The notes under the pieces: generated by a model
What the model was told of the DNA's origin: nothing
Database searches by the model: none
Seen by the model: the letters and a program-made list of their open reading frames with translations, nothing else
Shown here: one piece after another, positions 47,673 through 56,860 of the stretch
How positions within the stretch are numbered: the first letter of the stretch is position 1
How the letters are laid out: every line of letters begins with the position of its first letter
Assembly (NCBI GenBank): GCA_029204225.1
Contig: CM055114.1
Coordinates: 14,655,371 to 14,715,370 of the forward strand
Length of the DNA stretch: 60,000 bases
Direction of reading: 5' to 3'
From: Diphasiastrum complanatum
Lineage: Eukaryota; Streptophyta; Lycopodiopsida; Lycopodiales; Lycopodiaceae
Translations under genes and position numbers: made by a program

Positions 47673-50391
47673 CTACAAGTCTGTGCTAAAAAAATCATCC
47701 CTCTGCGTGCCAGATGCATCTGCAGGGGTGTCAAATACAAAGTCTGGCTGGGAGTCTGGAGGCATCTGGGACTCCTCTAAGTCTGGGCCAACGCCTGCCA
47801 AGAGACGACTAGAAAAATCATCAATGCGTCCCCTCTTGGCTGGCCTGCCTCTGGGTCTGCCAAAAGGAACCCTCTGTGATACACTCCTGCCTGGGGGTCT
47901 CCCTCTGCCACGGGGGGGTCTCTGGGGAGAACTGCCTGCCTGTGATGCTCTGAGTCGTCTCTGCGCTATCTATCTCTTGGCAGCAGCCTCTGTCTCCCTC
48001 GCAAACTCTGACCAGCCATCATCTAAAAGGGGGCATGATGCAGAAGTACTGGGTGGGGCACGTGACCCATCCCCTGCAAGGTTGACCGTCTCGTCTGAAT
48101 CATATGTGGGCTCATCATCAAAGGAGGGCAATGGAACGTCAGCAAGGAGGGGGGTGGTCTCATCGGCATCGGCATCATCCTTAGGATCACCCCGCAGAGC
48201 ACGCCGAGTGGCATCGTCTGGATCAACCTCTTGCTCTGGCTCATGATCGGCCACTGCAACCAGGCACTCATCGGGATTGACCTGCACAAGTCAATCATTC
48301 GTGAGAATAGCTGAAGCAACCGTGAGGGCATTAAATTGAATGTCTTAAACTAATACGAAAGCAAACGATAGAGCATAGACATAAACCTGCAAGAGTAGGG
48401 CGCGTACGCCTCCTGCCCTCATGAAGTCCGTGATGCGTCGAACCACCCTGGTGTTGGTGTTGCAGTACACCAAGTCATTGCATCGCTCCGTCATCAGACG
48501 GTTCCGCCTGTTCGTGTGAACAAGGCTGAACGCTGACCAGTTCCGCTCGCACACGCAAGCAGAACAGTCCTGCATTAATAAGCAACCACCCGAGTGAGTA
48601 CCGACCTTGTAGAGAAAATGCGAAAACTGGTTGGATGAATGAGATTAGACAACATACCTGTGAAAGGACTCAGAGCGCGAGCGTCCTCAGGTCTGGTTGT
48701 CCAGCGTCGTAGCTCTCCCACCATGATACAAGCAAGAGCCTGTTCTCTCGTCGGACACGTGCAAGGTCCTCGCCGAACAGCCCCAGACAGTGCCTGCAGT
48801 TGAGCAGCGATGTGTGTGAGTACACTTGAGCCCGCGCAGGGAAATTGAAAGAACGACAGCGTACGATAGAGCAAGAGTTTACCTGTAACTGAGCCTCTGC
48901 TCCTCGAGCCTGTTGCGGATACCAGTGTCGCTGCTGAGGAGGCAGATGTATGAGAACCAGTCCGCACGCAGCTCTGCATCGGCGTACTACCTCTCGCTTT
49001 GAAACAGCGGATGCAGTATGTGGGCCACACTGTAAATGGGCCTATGAAACTTATCCCATCGTCGCTGCCACAAGCGCCTGATAGGCTCCAACCTGTGGAC
49101 CAAACCACGTGGAGGCAACAATTACATACCATCGTGTTGCGGCAGCAAGACGAAACAGAGTGCGAAATGGAAGAAAGGATGGTGAGACGGAAAAAAGTTA
49201 TACCTGGCAGGGTCCAGCTCAGAACACTGGAGAGACTCGCCTATGCGGTCCATGAACTCGTAAATGAGGCCCATCGTGCACCCCTCGCGATCAACGAGCC
49301 TCAGAACAGAGTAGATGGGGCGCATGACGTCCATCAGCTGCTGCATATCCACCCAAAAAGGCTCCATGAATAAGATGTCGTGGAAGACCAAGCTCTCTGG
49401 GGTCGTGGACAGGTCCATGGCGGTGAACTCTGCAGAAGTAGCCATGCGCGCAAATCACCCTTGAGCTTGTGTAGCCAGCCGCTCAAGCATGATGAACTGG
49501 TAGGCGAAGCGGGTGCGAGCAGGCTTCTTCAAGTTGAGCCTGCATTGACAAACGGAATGAGAGGCACACATGAAACGAGCAAAAAAAAAAAGCATCTTGA
49601 ACGAGCCAAAAAGTCAATACCATATTACCTGCTGAATGTGCGGAAAAGGGCAGTCATGCGGCGCTTGCGTGTGACGAAGTCCACAACCACAAGTGCCCTC
49701 GTGAGAATCTCACTGACCCAAGGCAAGCGCCCGATGGAATGCAGGAGGAGGTCAAGTGAGTGTGCAGCACATGGAGTCCAAACAATGGAGGGGTACTCTG
49801 CCATAAGAAGCTTCCCCATACCGCGGCAGTTGGACGCATTGTCCGTCACAACCTTTTGCGGTACATTCACACGATCAGTTCACAACTTGGAAACACATTG
49901 CAATCAATCGAAAACTACGCAAAAATTTTGTATAAACATTAAGCAGTAAATGACCAAGCAACTAATGAAAAAAATTGTACCTGGACAACGCGCTGTGGCC
50001 CGACCTCCTCTATCGCTGCGCGGATGATGCCGTAAATGTACTCGGCCGAATGCACTCTCCTTGCCTCGGAGGCGTCGATGCCGCACAGGAACATGGAACC
50101 GTAACAACTAGAAACAATCACGTTGATGAGTGGACGTCTACGACGATCAGTCCACCCATCAGCCATGATGGAACAGCCGTATCTATCCCAAGCCTCCTGC
50201 AGTGCGGCCAGTCTCTCTCTGACTGATGCAACCCGCTCCTAGAGCAAAGGGCCGCGTAGTGCGTCGGCTGTGGGTGGGTGTGTAGCCGGGCCCGTAGACT
50301 GCAACTTTCGAGATAGCCTCTCGAAAGATGCGGCCCTGTGAACTGCTTTCGACAAAAAGGGCACTCCACCTCATCCCAAATGGGACGAGTG

Positions 50392-50396
<5 letters not shown>
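47673..50396 (-). pseudogene. hAT transposase gene, copy A (BED, DUF659, hATC)
   Basis: Exons (minus): 50,396-49,981; 49,852-49,629; 49,539-49,204; 49,092-48,883; 48,793-48,658; 48,569-48,387; 48,281-47,673, all with GT/AG ends. Exon 1 has a BED start (MATRPIWDEVECPFCRKQFTG) cut short by a deletion. It then runs on into DUF659, read partly out of frame: SIMADGWTDRRRRPLINVIV (50,170-50,110). Exon 2: VVTDNASNCRGMGKLLMAEY, WTPCAAHSLDLLL. Exon 3: FWVDMQQLMDVMRPIYSVLR. Exon 5: SWWESYDAGQPDLRTLAL. Exon 6 (hAT dimerisation): CERNWSAFSLVHTNRRNRL. The last exon is acidic, then basic with GRGRPPGR and GRPRGRPAKRGR, AT-hook-like. Lesions: TGA or frameshift at 49,455-49,457; TAG 48,987-48,989; TGA 48,670-48,672 (CGA in copy B); TAG 47,970-47,972. 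Such transposases bind subterminal repeats and cut and paste DNA in the nucleus. Confidence 0.9.
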
Positions 50397-50470
<74 letters not shown>

Positions 50471-50757
50471 GAAGCATGCAAATCTAATCTCTCTCTCTCT
50501 CTCTTCAGATCCTAGACCCCAAACCCAAGCACCCTAAACCCTAAATCCTAAACTCACACACACACACCATGTCTCCTACACACGTGCACACACACAAATC
50601 CTCTCTCTCTCCGTCCCTCACACTCTCTCTCTTCCTCTCTCACACACAAATCACCATAAACATCTATATGCACACAACTCAACAATATCCACACACACAC
50701 ACACACATAAATTATCTCACACACACACACACACACACACACATACAAACACCATAA

Positions 50758-50848
<91 letters not shown>

Positions 50849-50985
50849 CAAGCTTCAGGCTTCTGACGGAACAGTCCGCTACCCGCGCCAATGATTCGCG
50901 AATCGTTCGTGCTTCGAGTCAAGGCACGTTGACTGTCGTGAATTGTTCTCGTTCATTTTTTTTTTCTTTTCTTTTTTTTAAAAAA
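50397..50985. repeat. Simple-sequence 5' region of copy A: (CT)n, (CA)n, telomere-like motif
   Basis: (CT)n lies at 50,397-50,451, then (CA)n. CACCCTAAACCCTAAATCC, a plant telomere-like repeat, lies at about 50,530-50,548. Mixed CT/CA follows, with a long (CT)n at 50,762-50,843. GCTTCAGGCTTCTG..GGAACAGTCCGCT is at 50,850-50,880. This strand-mirrors 53,771-54,230 upstream of copy B, so it is the transposase 5' region. CT-rich leaders of this kind are common around plant promoters, but no TATA box was found. Confidence 0.8.
50891..50954. repeat. 64-bp block shared with the copia 3' region (inverted)
   Basis: Nearly identical to the reverse complement of 2,928-2,992 (CGAATCGTTCGTGCTTCGAG, then GTCAA.GCACGTTGACTGTCG). 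Copy B lacks it: at 53,771 the sequence passes directly from GGGCGCGGGCAGCGG to the poly(A). It is therefore an insertion specific to copy A. Confidence 0.9.
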
Positions 50986-51180
50986 AACGCGTCCGGGGCC
51001 CGGACGCGTTTTGGGCCCCAGACGCGTCCGCGTCCGGACGCTAGACGAGTCCAGCAAAAAAATTTGAAAAATTTTTTGGACGCCTCTGACCCCGCGTCCG
51101 GGGGTCGGACGTGTCCGAGTTCGGGCGTCGGACACGAACGCGAAAAGGCCACGTCCGGCCCGGACCCTCATGTCTGATAT
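50986..51180. repeat. GCGTCCGG word array, inner end of element A
   Basis: A dense series of GGACGCGTCCGCGTCCGGAC-type words with GGGCCCGGACGCG, interrupted by an A/T-rich stretch at 51,054-51,078. It ends at CCCGGACCCTCATG and a TA-rich spot. A poly(T)/poly(A) stretch lies on the core side (50,957-50,987). It mirrors 53,641-53,745. Confidence 0.9.
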
Positions 51181-51187
51181 TGTATAT

Positions 51188-51437
51188 ATCATAGGTCCCG
51201 CAGTACCAGGTACCACAGATCCCGGTACCACGGTACCATATCGGTCGACGGTACCAAAAAAAACAAATTTTTTTTTTTTTTGTGAAAATAACACGGGAAA
51301 AAATTTAAAACTTTTTGTTTTTAATTATTATTATGGTACCGCCCTGGTACCGTGGATCCCAAGGCGGTACAGTACTGGTGGTACCACTGTTATGGTACCG
51401 GCGATACCATAACAACGGTACCACAGGGCACTATGAT
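51188..51437. mobile_element. Element N: 250-bp foldback with GGTACC words
   Basis: The left end is TATCATAGGTCCCGCAGTACC. The right end, reversed, is TATCATAGTGCCCTGTGGTACC. Between them are many GGTACC palindromes on both sides of an A/T-rich centre (51,255-51,335). No ORF. The structure is a short inverted-repeat element bounded by TA tracts. Confidence 0.7.
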
Positions 51438-51446
51438 ATATATATA

Positions 51447-52258
51447 TATATCATAGTTGCAGCGAATCGCGATTCGCTGGGACTGCGATTCGCGGGTCGC
51501 GATTCTGCGAATCGCAATTCGCGACCCAGAATCGCAAAAAAAAAAAACAAAAAAAAAAATTGGAAAAATAGCTTATTGCTGAAATTTTGATCAATGGTCA
51601 AACCAGCATTTTGCCTCTCATAAGTGCAGTAGATGAGGCACAAACAGATCTTATTTTCAGTAGCTATCCGGTTGTCATTTGCTCTGGTTTTCAGTAAATG
51701 TTAATGCTACAGTTTGGACTATCAACTGTATGGATGATGATCACTTTTGCAATTGGTTCACTGGAGATGTGAGTGCAATGTACATACAGTTGGGGGCATA
51801 AATATTGGGCCCTTCTCGGCGCGCATTTGGACCCCATTTTTATCTACAGGGGGGCGGTGGCATTTTTATCTACAGTGTCTATATAGAAAGAAGCTCTAGG
51901 GGGTTCGGGGGACAGTAGCCCCCCGGGAAACGGGGGGTTCGGGGGGCTGTAGCCCCCTGGTGGGGGGTTTGGGGGGCAACAACCCCCAACGGCGGGGTCC
52001 GGGGGCTGCCGGTAGACCCTGGCCCCAACGGTAAGGCCTCTTCATGATTGGCCATCCAACTCCCCGAGTGAAAACACACTTTTTGGTGTTTCGCACCCGA
52101 AACAGTCAGCAAACTACACAATCATAATCCCCTCGATCAGAGCTTTAATCTGATACCCATATTGCCTAAAAAAATTTCAAAAAAAAAAAAAACAAAAATC
52201 GATTCTACACGATTTTGGGAAAATCCCGAATCGCGATTCGGGAATCGCGCTGCAACTA

Positions 52259-52262
<4 letters not shown>
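51447..52262. mobile_element. Element P: GAATCGC-word ends with a G-rich core
   Basis: The left end is TATCATAGTTGCAGCG, followed by GAATCGCGATTCGC words and poly(A) at 51,536-51,560. The right end, reversed, is TATCATAGTTGCAGCGCGATTC, followed by CCCGAATCGCGATTCGGG and poly(T). The core contains GGGGGGTTCGGGGGGC-type repeats (51,897-52,010) and GAAACACCAAAAAGTGTG (reverse strand, about 52,075-52,095). This core is shared with element Q. Element P has no ORF of its own. Confidence 0.75.

Positions 52263-52318
<56 letters not shown>
52261..52318. repeat. (TA)n tract between elements P and Q
   Basis: 29 TA units flanked by CTATG on the left and TCATAG on the right, forming an inverted boundary. 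Confidence 0.98.
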
Positions 52319-52320
<2 letters not shown>

Positions 52321-53122
52321 TAGTGGCACGTGGTACCGCCATTATGGTGGCGCCCAAAAATCCGCAAAACCCATTTTTAAAAAAAAAAATTAAATTTAAA
52401 TTCTTTTTTTTTTTTAAAATTTAGTGGGCAATATGGGTATCAGCTTGAAGCTCTTGACGAGAGCAGTGCATTTATGCAGGTTGCCGGTGCTTTCAGCTAC
52501 AAAATGTGTTAGACAACTAAATAATGCACCTCTCAGTTTAGTAGTCACTAGTTAACCATGAGCTCAGATCTGTAAGGCCCTCGTTATGAGGAGAAGCCAT
52601 TACTGAGCACGGTTGTTAGTATAGGGTCTACTGTGAGACCATGATGGTTATGAGATGGCTAGATTACAGTTTCTATATAGCAGCAAGTCTTGGGGGCTTC
52701 GTGTTAGCCCCCCGAGAAACGGGGGGTTCGGGGGGCAGTAGCCCCCCGAGAAACGGGGGGTCCGGGGGGCGGTAGCCCCCCGGCGGGGGGTTTGGGGGGC
52801 TGCCGATAGACCCCGGCCTCGACGGTATGACCTCTTCATGATTTGGCCTTCCGACTCCCTGAGCAAAAACACACTTTTTGGTGTTTTGCATCCCCTTGGT
52901 CCTTTGGCTGTTCGCTCTCGTCAGAACCGGCAACCTGCATAAATGCACTGCTCTCGTCAACAACTTCAAGCCTATACCCATATTGCCCACTTTATTTTAT
53001 TTTATTTTATTTTTAAATTTAAAAAATATATTAAAAAAAATTATTATATATTATGGTACCGCGGATCAGTATGGATCCGCGGTACCGGGATCTGCGGATC
53101 CTGGTACCGCTGGATCTATGAT
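52315..53122. mobile_element. Element Q: GGTACC-word ends, 66-bp inner inverted repeats, G-rich core
   Basis: The left end is TATCATAGTGGCACGTGGTACC. The right end, reversed, is TATCATAGATCCAGCGGTACC with GGATCCGCGG words. Inside poly(A)/poly(T) stretches lie inverted repeats at 52,423-52,488 and 52,926-52,991, identical at about 62 of 66 positions (AGTGGGCAATATGGGTAT at the start). The centre holds G-rich repeats GCCCCCCGAGAAACGGGGGG (52,708-52,790), prone to hairpins and quadruplexes. No coding. Confidence 0.8.
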
Positions 53123-53640
53123 ATATACATATATATATATATCATAGTGGCACGTGGTACTGCCAGTACCATAATGGTGGTACCGCCAGTACAGTACCAC
53201 CCTGGGTTTCGCGGTCCCAGGGCGGTACCATTTTTTTTAATTTTTTTATAATTAATAAAGGCCTTTTATATAGTAAAATAAGCCTTAAAAATGGAAAAAA
53301 AAGGGTTTTGGGTGTAAAAAAAGAGGGGACAATACAGGGGGCAGGGGACAGGTGCAACAGCACATGGACACTGTGGGTGAGCAGACCTTGGGGCCAATGG
53401 GAAAGCAGCACAGGGGGGGAGCAACACATGGCAGGTATAGAGGCACATGGAGGGATGATGGGGATGCACATGGCCGACCAGGCTGTGGGGATAAATAGGC
53501 ACTCACAATGCCATTGTGAGAGGCATTTTCAAAGGTTGTGAGAGAGCCAGTGATAGCCAGTGAGAGATCCAGAGAGAGCCAGTGACAGGCTGTGAGAGGC
53601 TGTTTGAGAACCAGGGTATTGAGAGAGGCCGGATGCATGG
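53122..53640. other. TA tract, then a single GGTACC-word end and unassigned DNA
   Basis: After a TA tract (53,121-53,141), TATCATAGTGGCACGTGGTAC opens another end like that of element Q. GGTACCGCC words run to 53,229, then poly(T). No matching right end was recognised before copy B, so the element is truncated or interrupted. At 53,510-53,630 GTGAGAGAGCCAGTGA-type words repeat four or five times. No gene. Confidence 0.6.
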
Positions 53641-53770
53641 TCGGACGCGTCCTTTTTTTTTATTTCTTGTGGCTGGACGCGTCCAGCGTCCGGACGCGGA
53701 TGCGTCCGGGGCCTAGATCGCGTCCGGGCCCCGGACGCGTTTTTTGAAAAAAAAAAAAAAAAAACAAAAG

Positions 53771-53863
53771 GGCGCGGGCAGCGGACTGTTCCGCAGAAGC
53801 CTGAAGCCCGAGAGGAGAGAAAGAGGGCGGGAGAGGGAGAGAGAGTGAATGAGGGAGAGGCAT

Positions 53864-53903
<40 letters not shown>

Positions 53904-53932
53904 CTATGGTGTTTGTGTGTGTGTGTGATGAG

Positions 53933-53964
<32 letters not shown>

Positions 53965-54176
53965 AGATTGTTGATTTGTGTGCATATAGATGTGTGTGTG
54001 TATGGTGATTTGTGTGTGAGAGAGAGAGAGGAAGAGACAGAGAGTGTGAGGGACGGAGAGAGAGAGGATTTGTGTGTGTGCACGCGTGTACGAGACATGG
54101 TGTGTGTGTGTGAGTTTAGGATTTAGGGTTTAAGGTTTAGGGTTTAGGGTGGGAGAGAGATATTGGATTTGCGTGC

Positions 54177-54230
<54 letters not shown>

Positions 54231-54231
54231 T
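53771..54231 (+). repeat. Simple-sequence 5' region of copy B
   Basis: (AG)n at 53,871-53,900, (GT)n at 53,935-53,962, TTTAGGGTTTAGGGTGGGAG at 54,133-54,152 (telomere-like), (GT)n at 54,180-54,207 and (GA)n at 54,207-54,230 precede the transposase ATG. Same order, mirrored, as in copy A. Confidence 0.85.
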
Positions 54232-55626
54232 ATGGCCAATCCTCCCATTTGGGATGAGGTGGAGTTGATGCCCGACAAAAAGTGGCGTTGCCCTTTTTGT
54301 CGAAAGCAGTTCACGGGGGGGGACGGGGGGGGGGGTGCTACGGGATCGGCATTTGTATGGTCATCCCCGCTGCGGAGAGGGTTCGCATTCTCAAGGCATA
54401 TTCTAAGCCAGTTGCTGATCCCGGCAAGCCGTCCACAGATGTCGCGGACTCTGTTTCCATTGGTGCACCCACTGCCACCGACCCTGCCACTGGTACACCC
54501 AGCGCCACCGCCCCCACCCCCACCGTCGCATCCACACCTGCCACCGCCTCCGCCTCCGCCACAGCCACCCGTACCCCCTTCGCCAGTACTCCCCATGGAT
54601 CCACAGCCTCCACTGCTGCATGTACGCATGTGCCATCACCGTCAGATCTGCACGGCCCGTCCACATCCTCCACTTCCGCACCTGCACCTATGCCACCACC
54701 TCCAGATCCGCATCGTCCATCCACATCCTCCCAGCCATCCACATCCCGAGGCACCAGACAGATGTCCATGCCGGGATCTTTCAAAGAGGGGCAGCACAGA
54801 GAGGCCACCAGGACCATAGCACAGATGTTCTATGACCTGAACCTCCCCTTTATCATGGCATCATCCCACATCTTTCGAGAGGCTATCTCGAAAGTTGCAG
54901 TCTGCGGACCCGACTACACACCACCCACAGCCGACGCACTACACGACCCTTTGCTCCAGGACCAGGTTGCATCAGTCAGAGAGAGACTGGCCGCACTGCA
55001 GGAGGCTTGGGATAGATACGGTTGTTCCATCATGGCTGATGGGTGGACTGATCGTCGTAGACGTCCACTCATCAACGTGATTGTTTCTAGTTTTTACGGT
55101 TCCATGTTCCTGCGCAGCATCGACGCCTCCAAGGCAGGGAGAGTGCACTCGGCTGAGTACATTTACGGCATCATCCGCGCAGCGATAGAGGAGGTCGGGC
55201 CACAGCGCGTTGTCCAGGTACAATTTTTTTTCATTTACTGCTTAATGTTGATACAAAAGTTTCACGTAATTTTTGATTGATTGAAATCATGGTGGGAGAG
55301 CTAAGGCACTGGACAGCCAGACCTGAGGACGCTCGCGCTCCGAGTCCTTTCACAGGTATGTTGTCCAATCTCATTCATCCAACCAGTTTTCGCATTTTCT
55401 CTACAAGGTCGGTACTCACTCGAGTGGTTGCCAATTAATGTAGGACTGTTCTGCTTGCGTGTGCGAGCGGAACTGGTCAGCGTTCAGCCTTGTTCACACG
55501 AACAGGCGGAACCGTCTGACGACGGAGCGATGCAATGACTTGGTGTACTGCAACACCAACACCGGGGTGGTTCGACGCATCATGGAGAGCATGAGGGCAG
55601 GAGGCGCACGCGCCCTACTCTTGCAG
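54232..55626 (+). pseudogene. hAT transposase gene, copy B (internally deleted)
   Basis: Exon 1 (54,232-55,217) starts MANPPIWDEVELMPDKKWRC and PFCRKQFTGG, a BED finger. G-runs at 54,315-54,335 shift the frame, so the rest of the finger (VLRDRHLYGH) and the following text lie in other frames. A Ser/Thr/Pro-rich linker (54,470-54,760) absent from copy A follows, then DUF659: SFKEGQHREATRTIAQMFYD, SIMADGWTDRRRRPLINVIV, EEVGPQRVVQ. A normal donor CAG/GTACAA follows at 55,217. Within intron 1 (about 55,283) the sequence jumps into exon 5 (VGELRRWTT region, to 55,355), deleting exons 2-4. Exon 6 (55,444-55,626) keeps CERNWSAFSLVHTNRRNRL. The last exon is missing. Copy B keeps CGA at 55,341-55,343 where copy A has TGA. 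Confidence 0.9.
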
Positions 55627-55696
55627 GTATATGTCTATGCTCTATCGTTTGATTTCGTATTAGTTTAAGACATTCAGTTTAATGCCCTCACGCTTG

Positions 55697-55995
55697 CTTC
55701 GGTCAAAATGGCCCTTCGACTGGAGAGAAACGCAATCAGGTCAAGCGAAATAAACTAGTTTTGCAGCTTTCCGTCCGACGGCCCCGTTTTTCCAAACGGG
55801 ATCCGTTTCAGGTGCCGTCTGTTTCGGCCAGTGGACAACCTCGATAGGAACCTGTGGGAACAGACAGGACGAGGAAAAAACCGACGAAAAGCCCAGAACG
55901 TCCGTCCAAAGTTCGACATTAAACAGGGCTCCAGGGACACTTTGTCCGGTCGGGACCTGAAAACTGGGAGTTGTTTCAGAGCCCCCGTGTTGGTA
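55697..55995. repeat. Single ~340-bp unit, inverted relative to 46.2-47.1 kb
   Basis: Contains GAAACGCAATCAGGTCAAG, GGTGCCGTCTGTTTCGGCC and GGAACCTGTGGGAACAGACA, reverse-complementing the units in arm A. Confidence 0.9.
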
Positions 55996-56019
55996 CGCAA
56001 AATTTCGACCGCGTGTTGT

Positions 56020-56310
56020 AGCGTGTTGAAGTAGTGCCATAAGTAATTAGTAAGCTGTTGAAGTTCATCCGGGGAGAAACCGATCTCATCAACGGAGACA
56101 CAGTAGTGTGTAGGTCTTGTGGTTTTCTGTAGTGAACAATTTTGCATAGGTAATTAGTAAGCTGTTGAAGTTCATCTGGGGGGAAACCGATCTCGTCATA
56201 TAAGACATAGTAGTGTGTAGGTCTTGTGGTTTCCTGTCTTGAGAGCTTGTCACTCTTCTGGTGACCATTGATTTCCCCCAGAGACTTCTGGTCCTGAGAG
56301 CTTGTCACTC
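56020..56310. repeat. 112-bp satellite, two inverted units plus edge
   Basis: Two units of GTAATTAGTAAGCTGTTGAA...GGGGA.AAACCGATCTC...GTAGGTCTTGTGGTTT lie at about 56,040-56,240. They are followed by CTTGAGAGCTTGTCACTCTT, itself present twice (56,238; 56,295). Confidence 0.9.
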
Positions 56311-56769
56311 TTCTGGTGAGCGTTCACCTCTCCCAAATCCGCTGGTGAGCATTTACTTCTTTGAGACAGTCACTGATGCACCCTAAACCCTAAATCAGTA
56401 ATATGTTTGCCATACAAACCATCATCTTCACTCAAAGCCACTTTCAAATCTTTCTTTGCCGCTTTTTTGGAGCTTAGTTCCCAATGAAGGTTCATAATAA
56501 TTTATGAACTGCTCATCACTCATCGTTGTTTGGTAATATCTCAGTTATGGGAGGCATGGGCAGTGGTTAGGTCTGTTGCAAATTTTTTTGCAATTTTTTT
56601 GGTACCGTTTTCCTATTTTTTAACAGGAGGGGGCAGGTGGGTGCCAGACACCCTCTGATAATTAATTCTGGGGGAAAAACAGGGGCCATAAATTGCTTTT
56701 ATTTTGCTTTTGGGATGGGGGACAGCGTGGGCAGGTGCCTATATTTTTTTATTTTTTTTTGAAAAAAAA

Positions 56770-56858
56770 TATTCAAAATGGGGGACGCGTCTGGACGCGG
56801 ACGCACCCCTGACGCGTCCGCGTCCGGATGCGCGTCCGCATCCAGGGTCCGCATCCTT
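56770..56858. repeat. GCGTCCGG word array, outer end of element B
   Basis: GACGCGTCTGGACGCGGACG, GCGTCCGCGTCCGGATGCGC and CCAGGGTCCGCATCC precede the border. It mirrors 44,870-44,962. Poly(T)/poly(A) at 56,745-56,768 lies on the core side. Confidence 0.9.

Positions 56859-56860
<2 letters not shown>

Larger units (their letters stand above)
44866..51180 (-). mobile_element. hAT-like element A (~6.3 kb), left arm of a giant inverted repeat
   Basis: It starts after (TA)n with CTAAGGAAGCGGACCCTGG and ends near 51,180 at GGACCCTCATGTCTGATAT, again at a TA-rich spot. Both ends carry clusters of GCGTCCGG-type words followed by poly(A)/poly(T). Inside, from left to right, are a C-run, a 112-bp satellite array, three ~340-bp tandem units, (CT)n, a minus-strand hAT transposase gene, further (CT)n and (CA)n, and a telomere-like CCCTAAACCCTAAATCC. 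Most of this order is mirrored at 53.64-56.86 kb. Confidence 0.75.
53641..56860 (+). mobile_element. hAT-like element B, right arm of the giant inverted repeat
   Basis: The mirror of element A in reverse order: inner GCGTCCGG words (53,641-53,745), poly(A), GCGCGGGCAGCGGACTG, (AG)n, the telomere-like motif (54,117-54,148), the transposase, one ~340-bp unit, two 112-bp satellite units and a conserved arm sequence. It ends with outer GCGTCCGG words finishing CCAGGGTCCGCATCCTTAG before (TA)n. It lacks exons 2-4 and the last exon, and two of the three ~340-bp units. Confidence 0.78.

Noticed and set aside
51879-52990. Pro/Gly-rich ORFs across the G-rich cores of elements P and Q
   Set aside because: They translate GCCCCCCGAGAAACGGGGGG repeats, and the reading is not conserved between P and Q.
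54144-54817. Minus-strand ORFs opposite transposase copy B
   Set aside because: Shadows of the Ser/Thr/Pro-rich linker; Gly-rich low complexity and no domain.
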